From Nitrospira sp. (GTDB lineage Bacteria; Nitrospirota; Nitrospiria; Nitrospirales; Nitrospiraceae), in NCBI GenBank assembly GCA_030123605.1, contig CP126123.1:62001-126000 (forward strand): a stretch of 64,000 nucleotides of DNA. Direction: 5' to 3'. Of this stretch, positions 1 to 9,610 are shown piece after piece. The position numbers were made by a program, and so were the translations under genes. A model generated the notes under the pieces. It saw nothing but the letters and a program-made list of their open reading frames with translations, ran no database searches and was not told the DNA's origin. Position 1 is the stretch's first letter. The number at the start of each line of letters is the position of its first letter.

Positions 1-609
1 GGCTGTGTTGGGATCGAGTCGGCGCGGAGCCACCAGCCGCGAGAGTGTGCGTTCCGGATGGTCGTTAAGAATTTGCTGCAGCGTCGCGCGCGGCGAGGGA
101 TCGGGCGTCGAGCGTTGGCCTGCCACGATTTGGGCATGGGCCCAAGCCCATGACTGGTCGAGGTCCGGCAAATCTTCCAGGACGCAAGTGATCGTCGGCA
201 AGGGCCGCTGCGGGTTGGTCTTGAGAGTCGCCCGTTCTTTCGGGATGACGATCAAGCAGATCCAGGGACGGAGGCGCCGCGCGGTATCTGCCGCCGCCGG
301 GGTGAAGAGCCATGGAAAATCCGGGCGATCGAATTCGATGGCCGGAAAATAATTCGGTTCGAAATCGGTCATGTGGGCATGGGGTTCCGTGCGAATGATC
401 TCGCGCGCGTCGAGGCCTGTGATGTCGCCGGGGCCGTAGAGTTGTACGTTGACTTCGAGAGGCGCGCGGTCGTTCACTCGAAGCCGAACGGGCAGCGCGA
501 GGCGTCCCGCCGTGGGCTGGCTGGAGGCGCCGGGGTCGGAGAGGCCCGCGAGGAGTCCTTGGCGGAGCCAGGAATAAAAGCGATAGGTGGCTGCGGTCGG
601 TTCAGGCAT
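1..609 (-). CDS. Conserved protein of unknown function, 3' end outside window
   Basis: An open frame starts at ATG 609 and runs off the left edge without a stop, giving at least 203 residues. The start lies 20 bp after the stop of the giant gene upstream, so this is the fifth visible gene of the operon. The protein opens MPEPTAATYRFYSWLRQG and is rich in Pro, Arg and aromatic residues (for example YGPGD near residue 58 and FEPNYFP near 83). It has no signal peptide, membrane segment or recognisable catalytic motif. I do not recognise the family with confidence. The role is inferred only from co-transcription with the two DUF6603-like proteins and the subtilase. The reading frame itself is well supported by the tight spacing and by the absence of stops over about 600 nt. 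Confidence 0.75.
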   Translation of the reverse strand, partial: MPEPTAATYRFYSWLRQGLLAGLSDPGASSQPTAGRLALPVRLRVNDRAPLEVNVQLYGPGDITGLDAREIIRTEPHAHMTDFEPNYFPAIEFDRPDFPWLFTPAAADTARRLRPWICLIVIPKERATLKTNPQRPLPTITCVLEDLPDLDQSWAWAHAQIVAGQRSTPDPSPRATLQQILNDHPERTLSRLVAPRRLDPNTA

Positions 610-629
610 GGTCTGTCATCCTATTTCAA

Positions 630-3600
630 TTACAACCTGGCTGTTGTTGCACTCACCCGTCGTCGTTTGCGCGCGGGGGCCTGGCCGGCGGCGCCGAAGG
701 GGGCGACCCGGGCCAGCACGGCCGCCGAGAGCACATAGCCCGGCTTCGGCCGCTCCGGCGGCCGCGTCGGATCAAGCAGGAGCGTCTCATAGGCAATCGG
801 CGCCGCGAGGCCCAGCTCGTCGTCTACGGCGAGATCGTCCGCCGCCAGGGTGAGGCCGCCGTCGAGTGGCATAAAGGCCGGCTGCGCCAACTGCTCATCC
901 TCCCGCAGGTCCTCGAACTGGGCCAGGGCGAAGGGCTCATGCACCGGCGTCGTGCGCCAGGGGGAGGCCCCGGCGCGATCGGTCACCGAGACCGTCACCG
1001 TCGTGGGCCCGCCGACCAGCGGTGCGGTGCCCAGCTTCGTGAATCGTCGGTTCAACGGGGCAATCCGCTCCCGCACCGTCAGCTCCGCCCAGGGATGCAC
1101 CCGCAGTCCGGTGGGTGGTGGGGTGGTCTCTCTGATGGTCACGACGGGCGCACTACTGCGGGGCACCGTCCCGTTCCAATTGCGCTGGTCGGCCAGGGCG
1201 GCGGCGATCAAGCTCACCACATCCACGGCCGCGGGGAGCGGCGGGGCAGCCTTGCTCCCGAAGGTCCGTGAGAAGGACACCGACACCGAGAAGAACAGAA
1301 TCTTGATCTTGGCCTTGCCTTCCACGTGCCAGGGCGTGGGCCCGGCTAATCGGCCCTTGAACGAGATGCCCATCAATAAGCGGCCGTGATAGCGCAGGGC
1401 CAGCGCGGCGCCGACCTCCACCTCAAAGGCCAACGGAGTCAATTGGATGAGCGCATCGAAGCCGAGCATCCCGTCGAAGCTGAAGCCGCCGCCGGCTGCA
1501 TGCAAATCTACTCGAGCGCCGAACTGCACCGTATTGGAGGTGACCGCCAGATAGGCCTGACAGCGCAACTGGAGCGAGTCGCCGTCGGCCAGTTGCAGGG
1601 CCAGTCGCTTCAAGGCGGGCAGGCCCGGTGGCGCGGCAAAGCGGGGATGGAAGCCGCCGATCGCCAGCACAAATTGTGGCTCTCGGCCCCAGCCCGCGCG
1701 CAAGGCCATGTCGCCGGTCAGGGTGAATTGCAGGATGCGTGACTCATAGAGCGTCGCATCCAACGCCACGGTCTCGGCACTCACATCCAGCACACCCAAG
1801 GCATCCATGCGAATCTGGATGAGCGGATGGGTCTGGTTCGGCAGCAGGACTTGCAAGCGACCGAGCACGATCATCCGAACGGGGCTGGGCAGTTCGACCA
1901 GCAGGGCCAGGTCGAGCGTGAGCAGGGTCGGCGTGCCCCAGCGCAGTTGCACCATCGGGCCGAGCACATGGCGGCCCGCCGTCGGGGGGAACACCCGGCG
2001 CAGGTCGCTGAAGATCTGCAGGGCATTGCGCAGCGGATCAGGCGGAAACAGGATCGCATTCAATGTGCCGGTCTTGAGGCCCTCGCGCAGGACGTCGGTG
2101 CGCACGGTGCGGTGCAGGGCCACGAGGCCGCCGATGCCGGTCAAGGTGAAACCCAAGCCGATGGGGATCGGCGCGAAGCCTTCGGCGGTCAAGAGGATCA
2201 CGAGCGAGTAGCCCTTGTTGCCGTCGGGCAATCTGGTGGTGAGGAGGCCCAGGGCTTTGACGGCGATGGTCTCAGCCAACTCCAGCTGCAACATGCCGCT
2301 GTATTCGGCGCGTTGCGAGTCGAAGCCCAGGAAGCCGCCGCCGGTGACGCCGCCCGTCGCGATCGCGAGGCCTAATCCTGAAGGGGGCTTGAAGCCGAGC
2401 GCGAGGTCGGCAACTCCCAGATTCCCGCCGCCAGGAGGAAGCCGGAGGGTTGCAGTGAATCCCACCTGGTCGACGGTGGCCGTCACCGGGCCCAGTCTGA
2501 TGGCGGCGCTGGTGGTGGCTACGATATCGATACCTTGGCCTTCGCCGATCGACGAACGGACTGCGAGTCTCAGCAACTCGATCGAAATCGTATTGAGCAG
2601 GGTAACGTGCAGCGGCAGGGTCGCTTCGAATCCCACGGCGCCTTGCAGCGAGAGCCCGCGACGGAACGACCACTCACCGGCCAGATTGAAAGGAATGGTA
2701 AGACCGTCTTTCGGGAACACCTGTCCGAGAAAACCATCGGCTTTGGAGAAATCAAGCACCACCTGGCCGCGTTCTACGGCGAAGGCAAATGCCGGGTCCA
2801 CTGCGGCGCGAGCCGGCGCCGCAGAGTCGATGTGCAGATCCAGCTTCACGGAGGACCGGAGGCCCTGCAAATCCAGACGAGACCCCTCTGCCGAGCCGAT
2901 CACGACAAAAGGTTCGGCGTCGCCCTTGCGGGCGAACTGAGCCCCTACGGTCACATTCAATGCGGTTCCCGTCGGCAACTGGAAATCGAGATCCAAGGGC
3001 GGACGAATAGAAGCGGTCAGATCACTGCTCACGCGGACGATCGTGTCGAAGGTCACCTGCCACGCGCCTTCGGTAATGGTGTCGCTGCGCTCGATCGAGG
3101 TCGGGGCGCGCAACGTGATGTCCAAGCCGGGGGGCGAGAACGCCGGATTCACTTCCGCGTTGAATCCGAAGGCTTCCAGCAATGCCGGTTCACCGGCCGG
3201 ATGCAGGATCTCGGCGGGAATGCCGAACTTCTCGCTCAGTAATCTCTGCAACATTCTGAACAGCGTCAGACCGTCGAACGAGGGCGCACCCCAGCCATAG
3301 ACTTCACGCAACAATCCAGCCGGGTCGATGAAGAGTCGCAGCAGGCGATTGAGATGCAGGGTCTTTCGGACGTAGGGACCTTGGAGTGATCCCGTCGGCA
3401 GGCCAGGCTCGTCCACGACCTCGATCGCGCCGATGCCGAGCAGCAGCAGCGCCACCTGAGGGAAGCGGATTTCGAGGTAGTCGGCCACGAGACGGTGCAG
3501 GAGCCGCTCCGGGAATACCTGAGCGAAGGCGGCGAGTTCAGTCTTGTGTTGAGGGGAAAGGGCGGTGGCGTTGCTGAGCATGTGGAGGGCCCGCGCCATT

Positions 3601-3914
3601 CCCTCGATGTCTTGGAGCGTCGTGCGCAGTTGTTGCAACAAGGCAGCGGCGGTAGAGGCAATGGCCACGCGATCGTCCTGCGTCACCGCTTGGGCTAGGT
3701 CGTTGATTAATGAATCGAGTTCGGCGGCAGCTGAGACGGTGGCGGTCAGCGCGTCAGTCAGCCCGGTCGTGTCCGGCTCGATCTCGAAGACGCGCAGGCC
3801 CAACCAAGGCAGCAGGTCGTCCAACGTACCGGTTTCGGCGCGCAGGACCAGCGGTTCGAAGACCCGTGCAAGTTCACCGGCCAATTGTTCGAGCGACCCG
3901 ACGGCTGTACTCAT
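630..3914 (-). CDS. Giant DUF6603-like protein, copy B (1094 aa)
   Basis: The product has 1094 residues. The first ~495 are specific to this copy: a helical N-terminal part, then beta-rich sequence with alternating hydrophobic residues. Residues ~496-1087 form a conserved block (beginning near GNLGVADLALGFKPPSG) that is almost identical to the same block of the second giant gene in this operon. The block resembles the DUF6603 family by its Gly-rich amphipathic strands (GLGLAIATGGVTGGGFLG, IPIGLGFTLTGIGG); this is recall, not a search result. There is no signal peptide and no catalytic signature. The start ATG 3914 overlaps the stop of the upstream subtilase gene by 4 bp (ATGA), which suggests translational coupling. 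The function is unknown. The repetitive amphipathic beta pattern would fit a long groove or barrel-like scaffold, but that is inference. Confidence 0.85.
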   Translation of the reverse strand: MSTAVGSLEQLAGELARVFEPLVLRAETGTLDDLLPWLGLRVFEIEPDTTGLTDALTATVSAAAELDSLINDLAQAVTQDDRVAIASTAAALLQQLRTTLQDIEGMARALHMLSNATALSPQHKTELAAFAQVFPERLLHRLVADYLEIRFPQVALLLLGIGAIEVVDEPGLPTGSLQGPYVRKTLHLNRLLRLFIDPAGLLREVYGWGAPSFDGLTLFRMLQRLLSEKFGIPAEILHPAGEPALLEAFGFNAEVNPAFSPPGLDITLRAPTSIERSDTITEGAWQVTFDTIVRVSSDLTASIRPPLDLDFQLPTGTALNVTVGAQFARKGDAEPFVVIGSAEGSRLDLQGLRSSVKLDLHIDSAAPARAAVDPAFAFAVERGQVVLDFSKADGFLGQVFPKDGLTIPFNLAGEWSFRRGLSLQGAVGFEATLPLHVTLLNTISIELLRLAVRSSIGEGQGIDIVATTSAAIRLGPVTATVDQVGFTATLRLPPGGGNLGVADLALGFKPPSGLGLAIATGGVTGGGFLGFDSQRAEYSGMLQLELAETIAVKALGLLTTRLPDGNKGYSLVILLTAEGFAPIPIGLGFTLTGIGGLVALHRTVRTDVLREGLKTGTLNAILFPPDPLRNALQIFSDLRRVFPPTAGRHVLGPMVQLRWGTPTLLTLDLALLVELPSPVRMIVLGRLQVLLPNQTHPLIQIRMDALGVLDVSAETVALDATLYESRILQFTLTGDMALRAGWGREPQFVLAIGGFHPRFAAPPGLPALKRLALQLADGDSLQLRCQAYLAVTSNTVQFGARVDLHAAGGGFSFDGMLGFDALIQLTPLAFEVEVGAALALRYHGRLLMGISFKGRLAGPTPWHVEGKAKIKILFFSVSVSFSRTFGSKAAPPLPAAVDVVSLIAAALADQRNWNGTVPRSSAPVVTIRETTPPPTGLRVHPWAELTVRERIAPLNRRFTKLGTAPLVGGPTTVTVSVTDRAGASPWRTTPVHEPFALAQFEDLREDEQLAQPAFMPLDGGLTLAADDLAVDDELGLAAPIAYETLLLDPTRPPERPKPGYVLSAAVLARVAPFGAAGQAPARKRRRVSATTARL
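654..2429. repeat. Direct repeat copy 1 (~1.78 kb), C-terminal half of giant gene B
   Basis: This segment is nearly identical to 6384-8159 (constant offset 5730). It covers the 3' half of the giant gene. The copies differ by scattered single bases and by two clustered patches (near 1835-1905 and 2010-2060). Identity stops abruptly at ~2429/8159 and, at the other end, just before the stop codons. Confidence 0.93.
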
Positions 3915-6343
3915 GGTTGCGGCATGGTCCGTGATTCAATCGAGGCCGTGACACTCTCCGTCAGCAGCATGGACACGAACGAGTGGTACCGGTCGAGGCT
4001 CTGCCGCAATCGTGGGCTACCCTGTCGGGCCAGCAGGTCCAGGCAGCGGTCGAGGTATCGAGAGGCCGAGTCTTTCGCGATCGGCAGGGGACCGTCACCG
4101 GCGCTCGGGCCGTGCAGCAGTCGCCGTAGGAGCGCCGGTCCCGCCGCGCGATGCCACAGAGTCGCAATGCGCCGGTTGCTGTTGATCAGGCGCCGGGCTT
4201 CGCTGAAGTGCCGGCTGATGGCGGCGGCGACGTGTTCGCCTTCCGGATAGTCTTTAAGACGCTCGCGGAGCGTGCGGAGCCAGGAGGTGAACGGCGCAGG
4301 GTTCCCGGTGAAGGCCGACGCCTTTGGCTCGCGCTGGAATGATCCATCCAAGCCGGACGGTGGATGGATACGAGGGACGCCTCCTCCGCCACCTCCACCG
4401 CCCCCGGCCCCGCCGCCCCCGGCGGCTGCCGCGCGCACGGCATCGATGGCGGCTTGGATGTTGAGTTTTCCACCGCCCCAGGTCGTATCCCATCCGCCGG
4501 TCGGTCTTTCGCGCGCCGTTGCTTGCAGATGGCGGACGATGTCGGCTCTGGTGAGCCGGGGATTTTCCTCCAAGAGCAGCGCAATGGCCCCGGCCACATG
4601 CGGGGCGGCCATGCTGGTGCCGGTCAGGTCTTCATAGAGACAGCAGCAGGCATCGGGGCAGCAATCGCAACAGCGGCCGCGCAGGTTGGCGGCATCGGCT
4701 TTGGCGGATGTGATCTCTAACCCCGGTGCCGCGATGTCAGGCTTGCGGTTGGCCGCAGCACCTCTCGCGACGGGGCCTCGGCTCGACGAGGAGACGATCC
4801 CGGTCGAGGGCCAGCAGTCACAGCGGCTCGTGCGCGAGGCGTGGTTGGCGACCGTGATGACTTGGGATGCGGTGCCGGGAATACTGAGTGTCGCGTCGAG
4901 GCTCGCTCGCACCTTGCCGTCATCGGGAGTTTTCGGCGGAAGAAACCAGGGCGTGTTCGAGCCGCGCTCGATCCAGCAGTGAAAATCGACGGGTGCGGCA
5001 TTGGGGTTCGTGAGTGTGAGCTTCCAGGAGCCGTCGAGGACGGCGCCACGGCGAGGACGTTCCACGGTGATCCGAAAGTTATTGTCGCGGTCATGTTCGC
5101 CGTTGATGGTGCCATCTACCGCGACGTGAGTTTGCCGGTTGGCGGGAGCCGCGGGATTGGCGATAAACGGCGGGGCGGCGGCATTGGCCGGGAGGTCGGT
5201 GCCATGGTTGACGACGCCGGTGGCGACGCCGCCGGGCGCAGTGACGGTCAGGTTCAGCGTGCCGGCCCGGTCATACCAGAGGTCGAGTAACGCGTCGGAC
5301 CTGCGCTCCTTCGGCATCTCGAATTCAACGTCCAGATTGCCGTTCCCGGGCACGCGACCTTGCACGTGTCGCAACATACCGCCTTCGTTGCCGGCCGATT
5401 TGACGACGATCTGGGGATGGTGGAGAAAGTCGCCGGTTTCGACGTGAGCGTCGATCGCGAGTTCCACGGCGCTCGTGCCGTCATGAGGCCCCAGGTTGTC
5501 ACCCTGACTGATGTTGATGACCTTCGGTTTGTCGATGCTGCCGAGAAAGCTGAAGATGAAATCGATCGCTTCGATGAGGCGTTGGTTTTCGCCGATCGCG
5601 TCGTCGTCGGTGTAGTCGTATCGCACGACGATGAGTTCAGCCTCCGGGGCGACACCGACATACGTCTGGCTGACGTGGCAGCAGGTAGGAGGTCTGCCGT
5701 TGCCTGCCGCGATGCCCGCGACGTGGGTGCCATGGCCTTCCCGGTTGTTGCTGGCATCGACATCCTTGGTGCGCACCCTGGCTCGACCCTTGAGCGCTTG
5801 GGTGAGCTGATCCTGGTCGTAGACAACGCCGATATTGTTGGGGCCTCTTGTGTCGCCGGCTCGAAAGGACAACATGTGATCCCAGATTGCGAGAATCCTC
5901 GATTTCCCGTTCGCATCGACGAACGAACCGTGCCGCCAATCGATGCCGCTGTCGATGATGCCGACCACGACGCCCTTTCCCTTGCGTGAGAGGGGACCTG
6001 TGTGCACGGCGGTCGCGCGGATTTCCTGCAGGCTGAAGTTCAGTTCGCGATGCATGCGGCGCGGCCCTTCCACGGTCGTGACGTGGGGGATCGCTGCGAG
6101 GGCGTCGAGCCGGTCGAGGGCGATGGTGCCGGTGGCGATGCTGTACCCCTTGCGAGGATGACGGACGAGCGTGCGCTGCACGAAGCCGACGGCGGTCAGG
6201 TCCTCCACGTTACCGGTGAAGCCGACGATGACGCCTACCTGCTCGTCCTTCGCACGGGAGCGTGTTTTCGGTGCGGCTGCCGTACCGGCGGCCTGTTTGG
6301 TACGGAGTTTCGATCGTAGTCCGGGATCGAGTTTTTTGTTCAT
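3911..6343 (-). CDS. Subtilisin-like serine protease (S8 family), no signal peptide
   Basis: The product has 810 residues from ATG 6343, which follows an AGGA Shine-Dalgarno-like sequence 10 bp after the upstream stop. A longer frame continues into that upstream gene but reads out-of-frame sequence, so it was not used. Residues ~35-97 look like an I9-type propeptide. The catalytic triad is visible: Asp131 in IIDSGID, His204 in EGHGTHVAG and Ser577 in TGTSMAAPHVAG, with the oxyanion Asn319 in SAGNEGG. An insertion of ~110 residues (350-460) lies between the Asn and Ser blocks. A Cys-dense stretch, CCDCCPDACCC (558-568), directly precedes the nucleophile loop. A poly-Gly linker (641-655) leads to a helical C-terminal domain. 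No secretion signal is present, unlike most S8 proteases. The gene lies between two giant DUF6603-like genes, so those proteins or their partners are candidate substrates. Confidence 0.93.
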   Translation of the reverse strand: MNKKLDPGLRSKLRTKQAAGTAAAPKTRSRAKDEQVGVIVGFTGNVEDLTAVGFVQRTLVRHPRKGYSIATGTIALDRLDALAAIPHVTTVEGPRRMHRELNFSLQEIRATAVHTGPLSRKGKGVVVGIIDSGIDWRHGSFVDANGKSRILAIWDHMLSFRAGDTRGPNNIGVVYDQDQLTQALKGRARVRTKDVDASNNREGHGTHVAGIAAGNGRPPTCCHVSQTYVGVAPEAELIVVRYDYTDDDAIGENQRLIEAIDFIFSFLGSIDKPKVINISQGDNLGPHDGTSAVELAIDAHVETGDFLHHPQIVVKSAGNEGGMLRHVQGRVPGNGNLDVEFEMPKERRSDALLDLWYDRAGTLNLTVTAPGGVATGVVNHGTDLPANAAAPPFIANPAAPANRQTHVAVDGTINGEHDRDNNFRITVERPRRGAVLDGSWKLTLTNPNAAPVDFHCWIERGSNTPWFLPPKTPDDGKVRASLDATLSIPGTASQVITVANHASRTSRCDCWPSTGIVSSSSRGPVARGAAANRKPDIAAPGLEITSAKADAANLRGRCCDCCPDACCCLYEDLTGTSMAAPHVAGAIALLLEENPRLTRADIVRHLQATARERPTGGWDTTWGGGKLNIQAAIDAVRAAAAGGGGAGGGGGGGGGVPRIHPPSGLDGSFQREPKASAFTGNPAPFTSWLRTLRERLKDYPEGEHVAAAISRHFSEARRLINSNRRIATLWHRAAGPALLRRLLHGPSAGDGPLPIAKDSASRYLDRCLDLLARQGSPRLRQSLDRYHSFVSMLLTESVTASIESRTMPQP

Positions 6344-6353
6344 GGGGTCATCC

Positions 6354-9300
6354 TCATGACCGCCCGACCAGCTCGGTTGTGCGCACCCGTCGTCGTTTGC
6401 GCGCGGGGGCCTGGCCGGCGGCGCCGAAGGGGGCGACCCGGGCCAGCACGGCCGCCGAGAGCACATAGCCCGGCTTCGGCCGCTCCGGCGGCCGCGTCGG
6501 ATCAAGCAGGAGCGTCTCATAGGCAATCGGCGCCGCGAGGCCCAGCTCGTCGTCTACGGCGAGATCGTCCGCCGCCAGGGTGAGGCCGCCGTCGAGTGGC
6601 ATAAAGGCCGGCTGCGCCAACTGCTCATCCTCCCGCAGGTCCTCGAACTGGGCCAGGGCGAAGGGCTCATGCACCGGCGTCGTGCGCCAGGGGGAGGTCC
6701 CGGCGCGATCGGTCACCGAGACCGTCACCGTCGTGGGCCCGCCGACCAGCGGCGCCGTGCCCAGCTTCGTGAGTCGTCGGTTCAACGGGGCAATCCGCTC
6801 CCGCACCGTCAGCTCCGCCCAGGGATGCACCCGCAGTCCGGTGGGTGGTGGGGTGGTCTCTCTGATGGTCACGACGGGCGCACTACTGCGGGGCACCGTC
6901 CCGTTCCAATTGCGCTGGTCGGCCAGGGCGGCGGCGATCAAGCTCACCACATCCACGGCCGCGGGGAGCGGCGGGGCAGCCTTGCTCCCGAAGGTCCGTG
7001 AGAAGGACACCGACACCGAGAAGAACAGAATCTTGATCTTGGCCTTGCCTTCCACGTGCCAGGGCGTGGGCCCGGCTAATCGGCCCTTGAACGAGATGCC
7101 CATCAATAAGCGGCCGTGATAGCGCAGGGCCAGCGCGGCGCCGACCTCCACCTCAAAGGCCAAGGGAGTCAATTGGATGAGCGCATCGAAGCCGAGCATC
7201 CCATCGAAGCTGAAGCCGCCGCCGGCTGCATGCAAATCTACTCGAGCGCCAAACTGCACCGTATTGGAGGTGACCGCCAGATAGGCCTGGCAACGCAACT
7301 GGAGCGAGTCGCCGTCGGCCAGCTGCAGGGCCAGCCGCTTCAACGCGGGCAGGCCCGGTGGCGCGGCAAAGCGGGGATGGAAGCCGCCGATCGCCAGCAC
7401 AAATTGTGGCTCTCGGCCCCAGCCCGCGCGCAAGGCCATGTCACCGGTCAGGGTGAATTGTAGGATGCGTGACTCATAGAGCGTCGCATCCAACGCCACG
7501 GTCTCGGCACTCACATCCAGCACACCCAAGGCATCCATGCGAATCTGGATGAGCGGATGGGTCTGGTTCGGCAAGCGCACTTGCAGTCGGCCCAAGACGA
7601 CCACCCGAATCGGCGCAGGTAATTCGACCAGCAGGGCCAGGTCGAGCGTGAGCAGGGTCGGCGTGCCCCAGCGCAGTTGCACCATCGGGCCGAGCACATG
7701 GCGGCCCGCCGTCGGCGGGAACACGCGGCGCAGGTCACTGAAGATCTGCGGAGCGTTCCGCAAGGGATTGGGCGGAAACAATACGGAGTTCAAGGTGCCG
7801 GTCTTGAGGCCCTCGCGCAGGACGTCGGTGCGCACGGTGCGGTGCAGGGCCACGAGGCCGCCGATGCCGGTCAAGGTGAAACCCAAGCCGATGGGGATCG
7901 GCGCGAAGCCTTCGGCGGTCAAGAGGATCACGAGCGAGTAGCCCTTGTTGCCGTCGGGCAATCTGGTGGTGAGGAGACCCAGGGCTTTGACGGCGATGGT
8001 CTCAGCCAACTCCAGCTGCAACATGCCGCTGTATTCGGCGCGTTGCGAGTCGAAGCCCAGGAAGCCGCCGCCGGTGACGCCGCCCGTCGCGATCGCGAGG
8101 CCTAATCCTGAAGGGGGCTTGAAGCCGAGCGCGAGGTCGGCAACTCCCAGATTCCCGCCTGATTCGGGGAAATCAAGGTGTGCGGACATGCCGATGCCTT
8201 CGATCTGAATGGTGAGGAGACCGATCTTTAGGCCCGGATCGAACATTGCCCGAACGGTTATTCCCTGGTCTTCCGTGGCGATCCCTATCCGGAGTGCGCC
8301 CAACATGACCGGCCCGATGGATCGATTGAGCGGCCACCTCGCCTCGAGTCCCGCATGTCCGCCGAAATGCACACCGGTACGGCTGGACCAGCCGATGGTG
8401 AAATCAAGATCGGTAGAAAGACCTTGAGGCGGGAGGACGCCAGCCAGGAAGTTGTCCCCATCGGAACCGGAGATGGCCAGATGTGCCTGTTTGACGATCA
8501 GTTCAAGCGAGGCGTCACGGGTCGTCGCGCCGAGGTGAAATTCACCAGCGATTCGCAAGGTGCCGAAGGTGAACCCTGTTCCGCTCGCGCCACCGACCGC
8601 GGACTGCGGGGTCGGCATCTCTGTTTCCGGTTCGGCGGTGAGCGCCAGGTGCCAGGCTTCGCCGCCGGAGGTCTCGATATGGTCCGGTCCAACGAGTACT
8701 CCGCGAAGAGAGCCGCTGGTCGTTATCTGAAGGCGCCAATCGTTGACGCGTCCTCGAAAGCTGATCGCACCGAACGGCCGGACCAGAAGCCCTCGCCTCG
8801 CCCGGTCCGCCGAGGAGAGGGCCAGCGTCATGCCGTACAGGTCTCCGTCATGCGGAGACACATATATCGAGAGCATATGCGCGAGCCGTTCGATGGCCGC
8901 TGCTCCGCCCGTCACCGGCACCGCCGGATTGAAACCATAACGGGCGCTGATGCCCAGGAATTGACAGAGGCGGGCGAGTCGCGGAAAGAGTGTGTCGGCC
9001 GCTCGATGTGCGCCGGCCACCGTGGCGAGTGCGTCTTCACCGAAGTATTCCTGTTCGAGCGCACCCACCGGGTCTCGCAGCAGTGGCCCGATGCGATCGA
9101 AACGCAGTTCGCCCCGGCGATGTTCCTCGCGGATCAATTTTGTGCCATCACGGATTGCCGGAAGGAGAGGTCCGTCGGCCGGTGCGACCACCAGCCCGAG
9201 CAACTCGGCGATCACGAAGCTGATCGGCGAGAGTTGAAACCAGTGCGCGATGACGAGGGCTTCGAGGAGCGCTTTGGCAAAATCGTCCAGGTGGGCGGAA

Positions 9301-9608
9301 TCGGCACCGCTGAGTATCCGGCCAAGATTGCGGATGGCTTCAAAAGTTCGCCGCGCCTGTTCGAGGGCGGCGACGAATGCCGACAGCGTCTCGGGCGGGT
9401 TGACCACATGCTGCGTGATGGCCTCAATGCCCTCGGAGATTGTCCGGAGGTCGGCCGCTGCCGCTGCGGCATCGAAACCTACGACCTCATCCAAATCCCA
9501 TCCGACCGCCGAGGCGAGATTGCGCAAATACCCTTCATGTTCCCCGGCGAGCCGGAGAGGCGTGAGGATCACGATCAGGCGATCGAGTATGGAAGAGGTC
9601 TTGGCCAT
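6354..9608 (-). CDS. Giant DUF6603-like protein, copy A (1084 aa)
   Basis: The product has 1084 residues. Residues 1-~480 are unrelated to the N-terminus of copy B; they begin with a helical region (LDRLIVILTPLRLAGEHEG) and pass into beta-rich sequence. Residues ~484-1075 repeat the conserved block of copy B almost exactly, and the last few residues diverge again (RTTELVGRS here, SATTARL in B). There is no signal peptide. The gene starts at ATG 9608, with its start codon 2 bp after the stop of the phosphatase gene. It ends 10 bp before the subtilase start, so all are very probably on one transcript. Function unknown. The fixed C-terminus with an exchangeable N-terminus implies a constant structural module carrying variable business ends; that is inference. 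Confidence 0.85.
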   Translation of the reverse strand: MAKTSSILDRLIVILTPLRLAGEHEGYLRNLASAVGWDLDEVVGFDAAAAAADLRTISEGIEAITQHVVNPPETLSAFVAALEQARRTFEAIRNLGRILSGADSAHLDDFAKALLEALVIAHWFQLSPISFVIAELLGLVVAPADGPLLPAIRDGTKLIREEHRRGELRFDRIGPLLRDPVGALEQEYFGEDALATVAGAHRAADTLFPRLARLCQFLGISARYGFNPAVPVTGGAAAIERLAHMLSIYVSPHDGDLYGMTLALSSADRARRGLLVRPFGAISFRGRVNDWRLQITTSGSLRGVLVGPDHIETSGGEAWHLALTAEPETEMPTPQSAVGGASGTGFTFGTLRIAGEFHLGATTRDASLELIVKQAHLAISGSDGDNFLAGVLPPQGLSTDLDFTIGWSSRTGVHFGGHAGLEARWPLNRSIGPVMLGALRIGIATEDQGITVRAMFDPGLKIGLLTIQIEGIGMSAHLDFPESGGNLGVADLALGFKPPSGLGLAIATGGVTGGGFLGFDSQRAEYSGMLQLELAETIAVKALGLLTTRLPDGNKGYSLVILLTAEGFAPIPIGLGFTLTGIGGLVALHRTVRTDVLREGLKTGTLNSVLFPPNPLRNAPQIFSDLRRVFPPTAGRHVLGPMVQLRWGTPTLLTLDLALLVELPAPIRVVVLGRLQVRLPNQTHPLIQIRMDALGVLDVSAETVALDATLYESRILQFTLTGDMALRAGWGREPQFVLAIGGFHPRFAAPPGLPALKRLALQLADGDSLQLRCQAYLAVTSNTVQFGARVDLHAAGGGFSFDGMLGFDALIQLTPLAFEVEVGAALALRYHGRLLMGISFKGRLAGPTPWHVEGKAKIKILFFSVSVSFSRTFGSKAAPPLPAAVDVVSLIAAALADQRNWNGTVPRSSAPVVTIRETTPPPTGLRVHPWAELTVRERIAPLNRRLTKLGTAPLVGGPTTVTVSVTDRAGTSPWRTTPVHEPFALAQFEDLREDEQLAQPAFMPLDGGLTLAADDLAVDDELGLAAPIAYETLLLDPTRPPERPKPGYVLSAAVLARVAPFGAAGQAPARKRRRVRTTELVGRS
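6384..8159. repeat. Direct repeat copy 2 (~1.78 kb), C-terminal half of giant gene A
   Basis: Partner of 654-2429. Substitutions are concentrated in patches at about 7565-7625 and 7745-7795, while long stretches are identical. This pattern is more typical of gene conversion than of uniform divergence. Confidence 0.93.
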
Positions 9609-9610
9609 GA

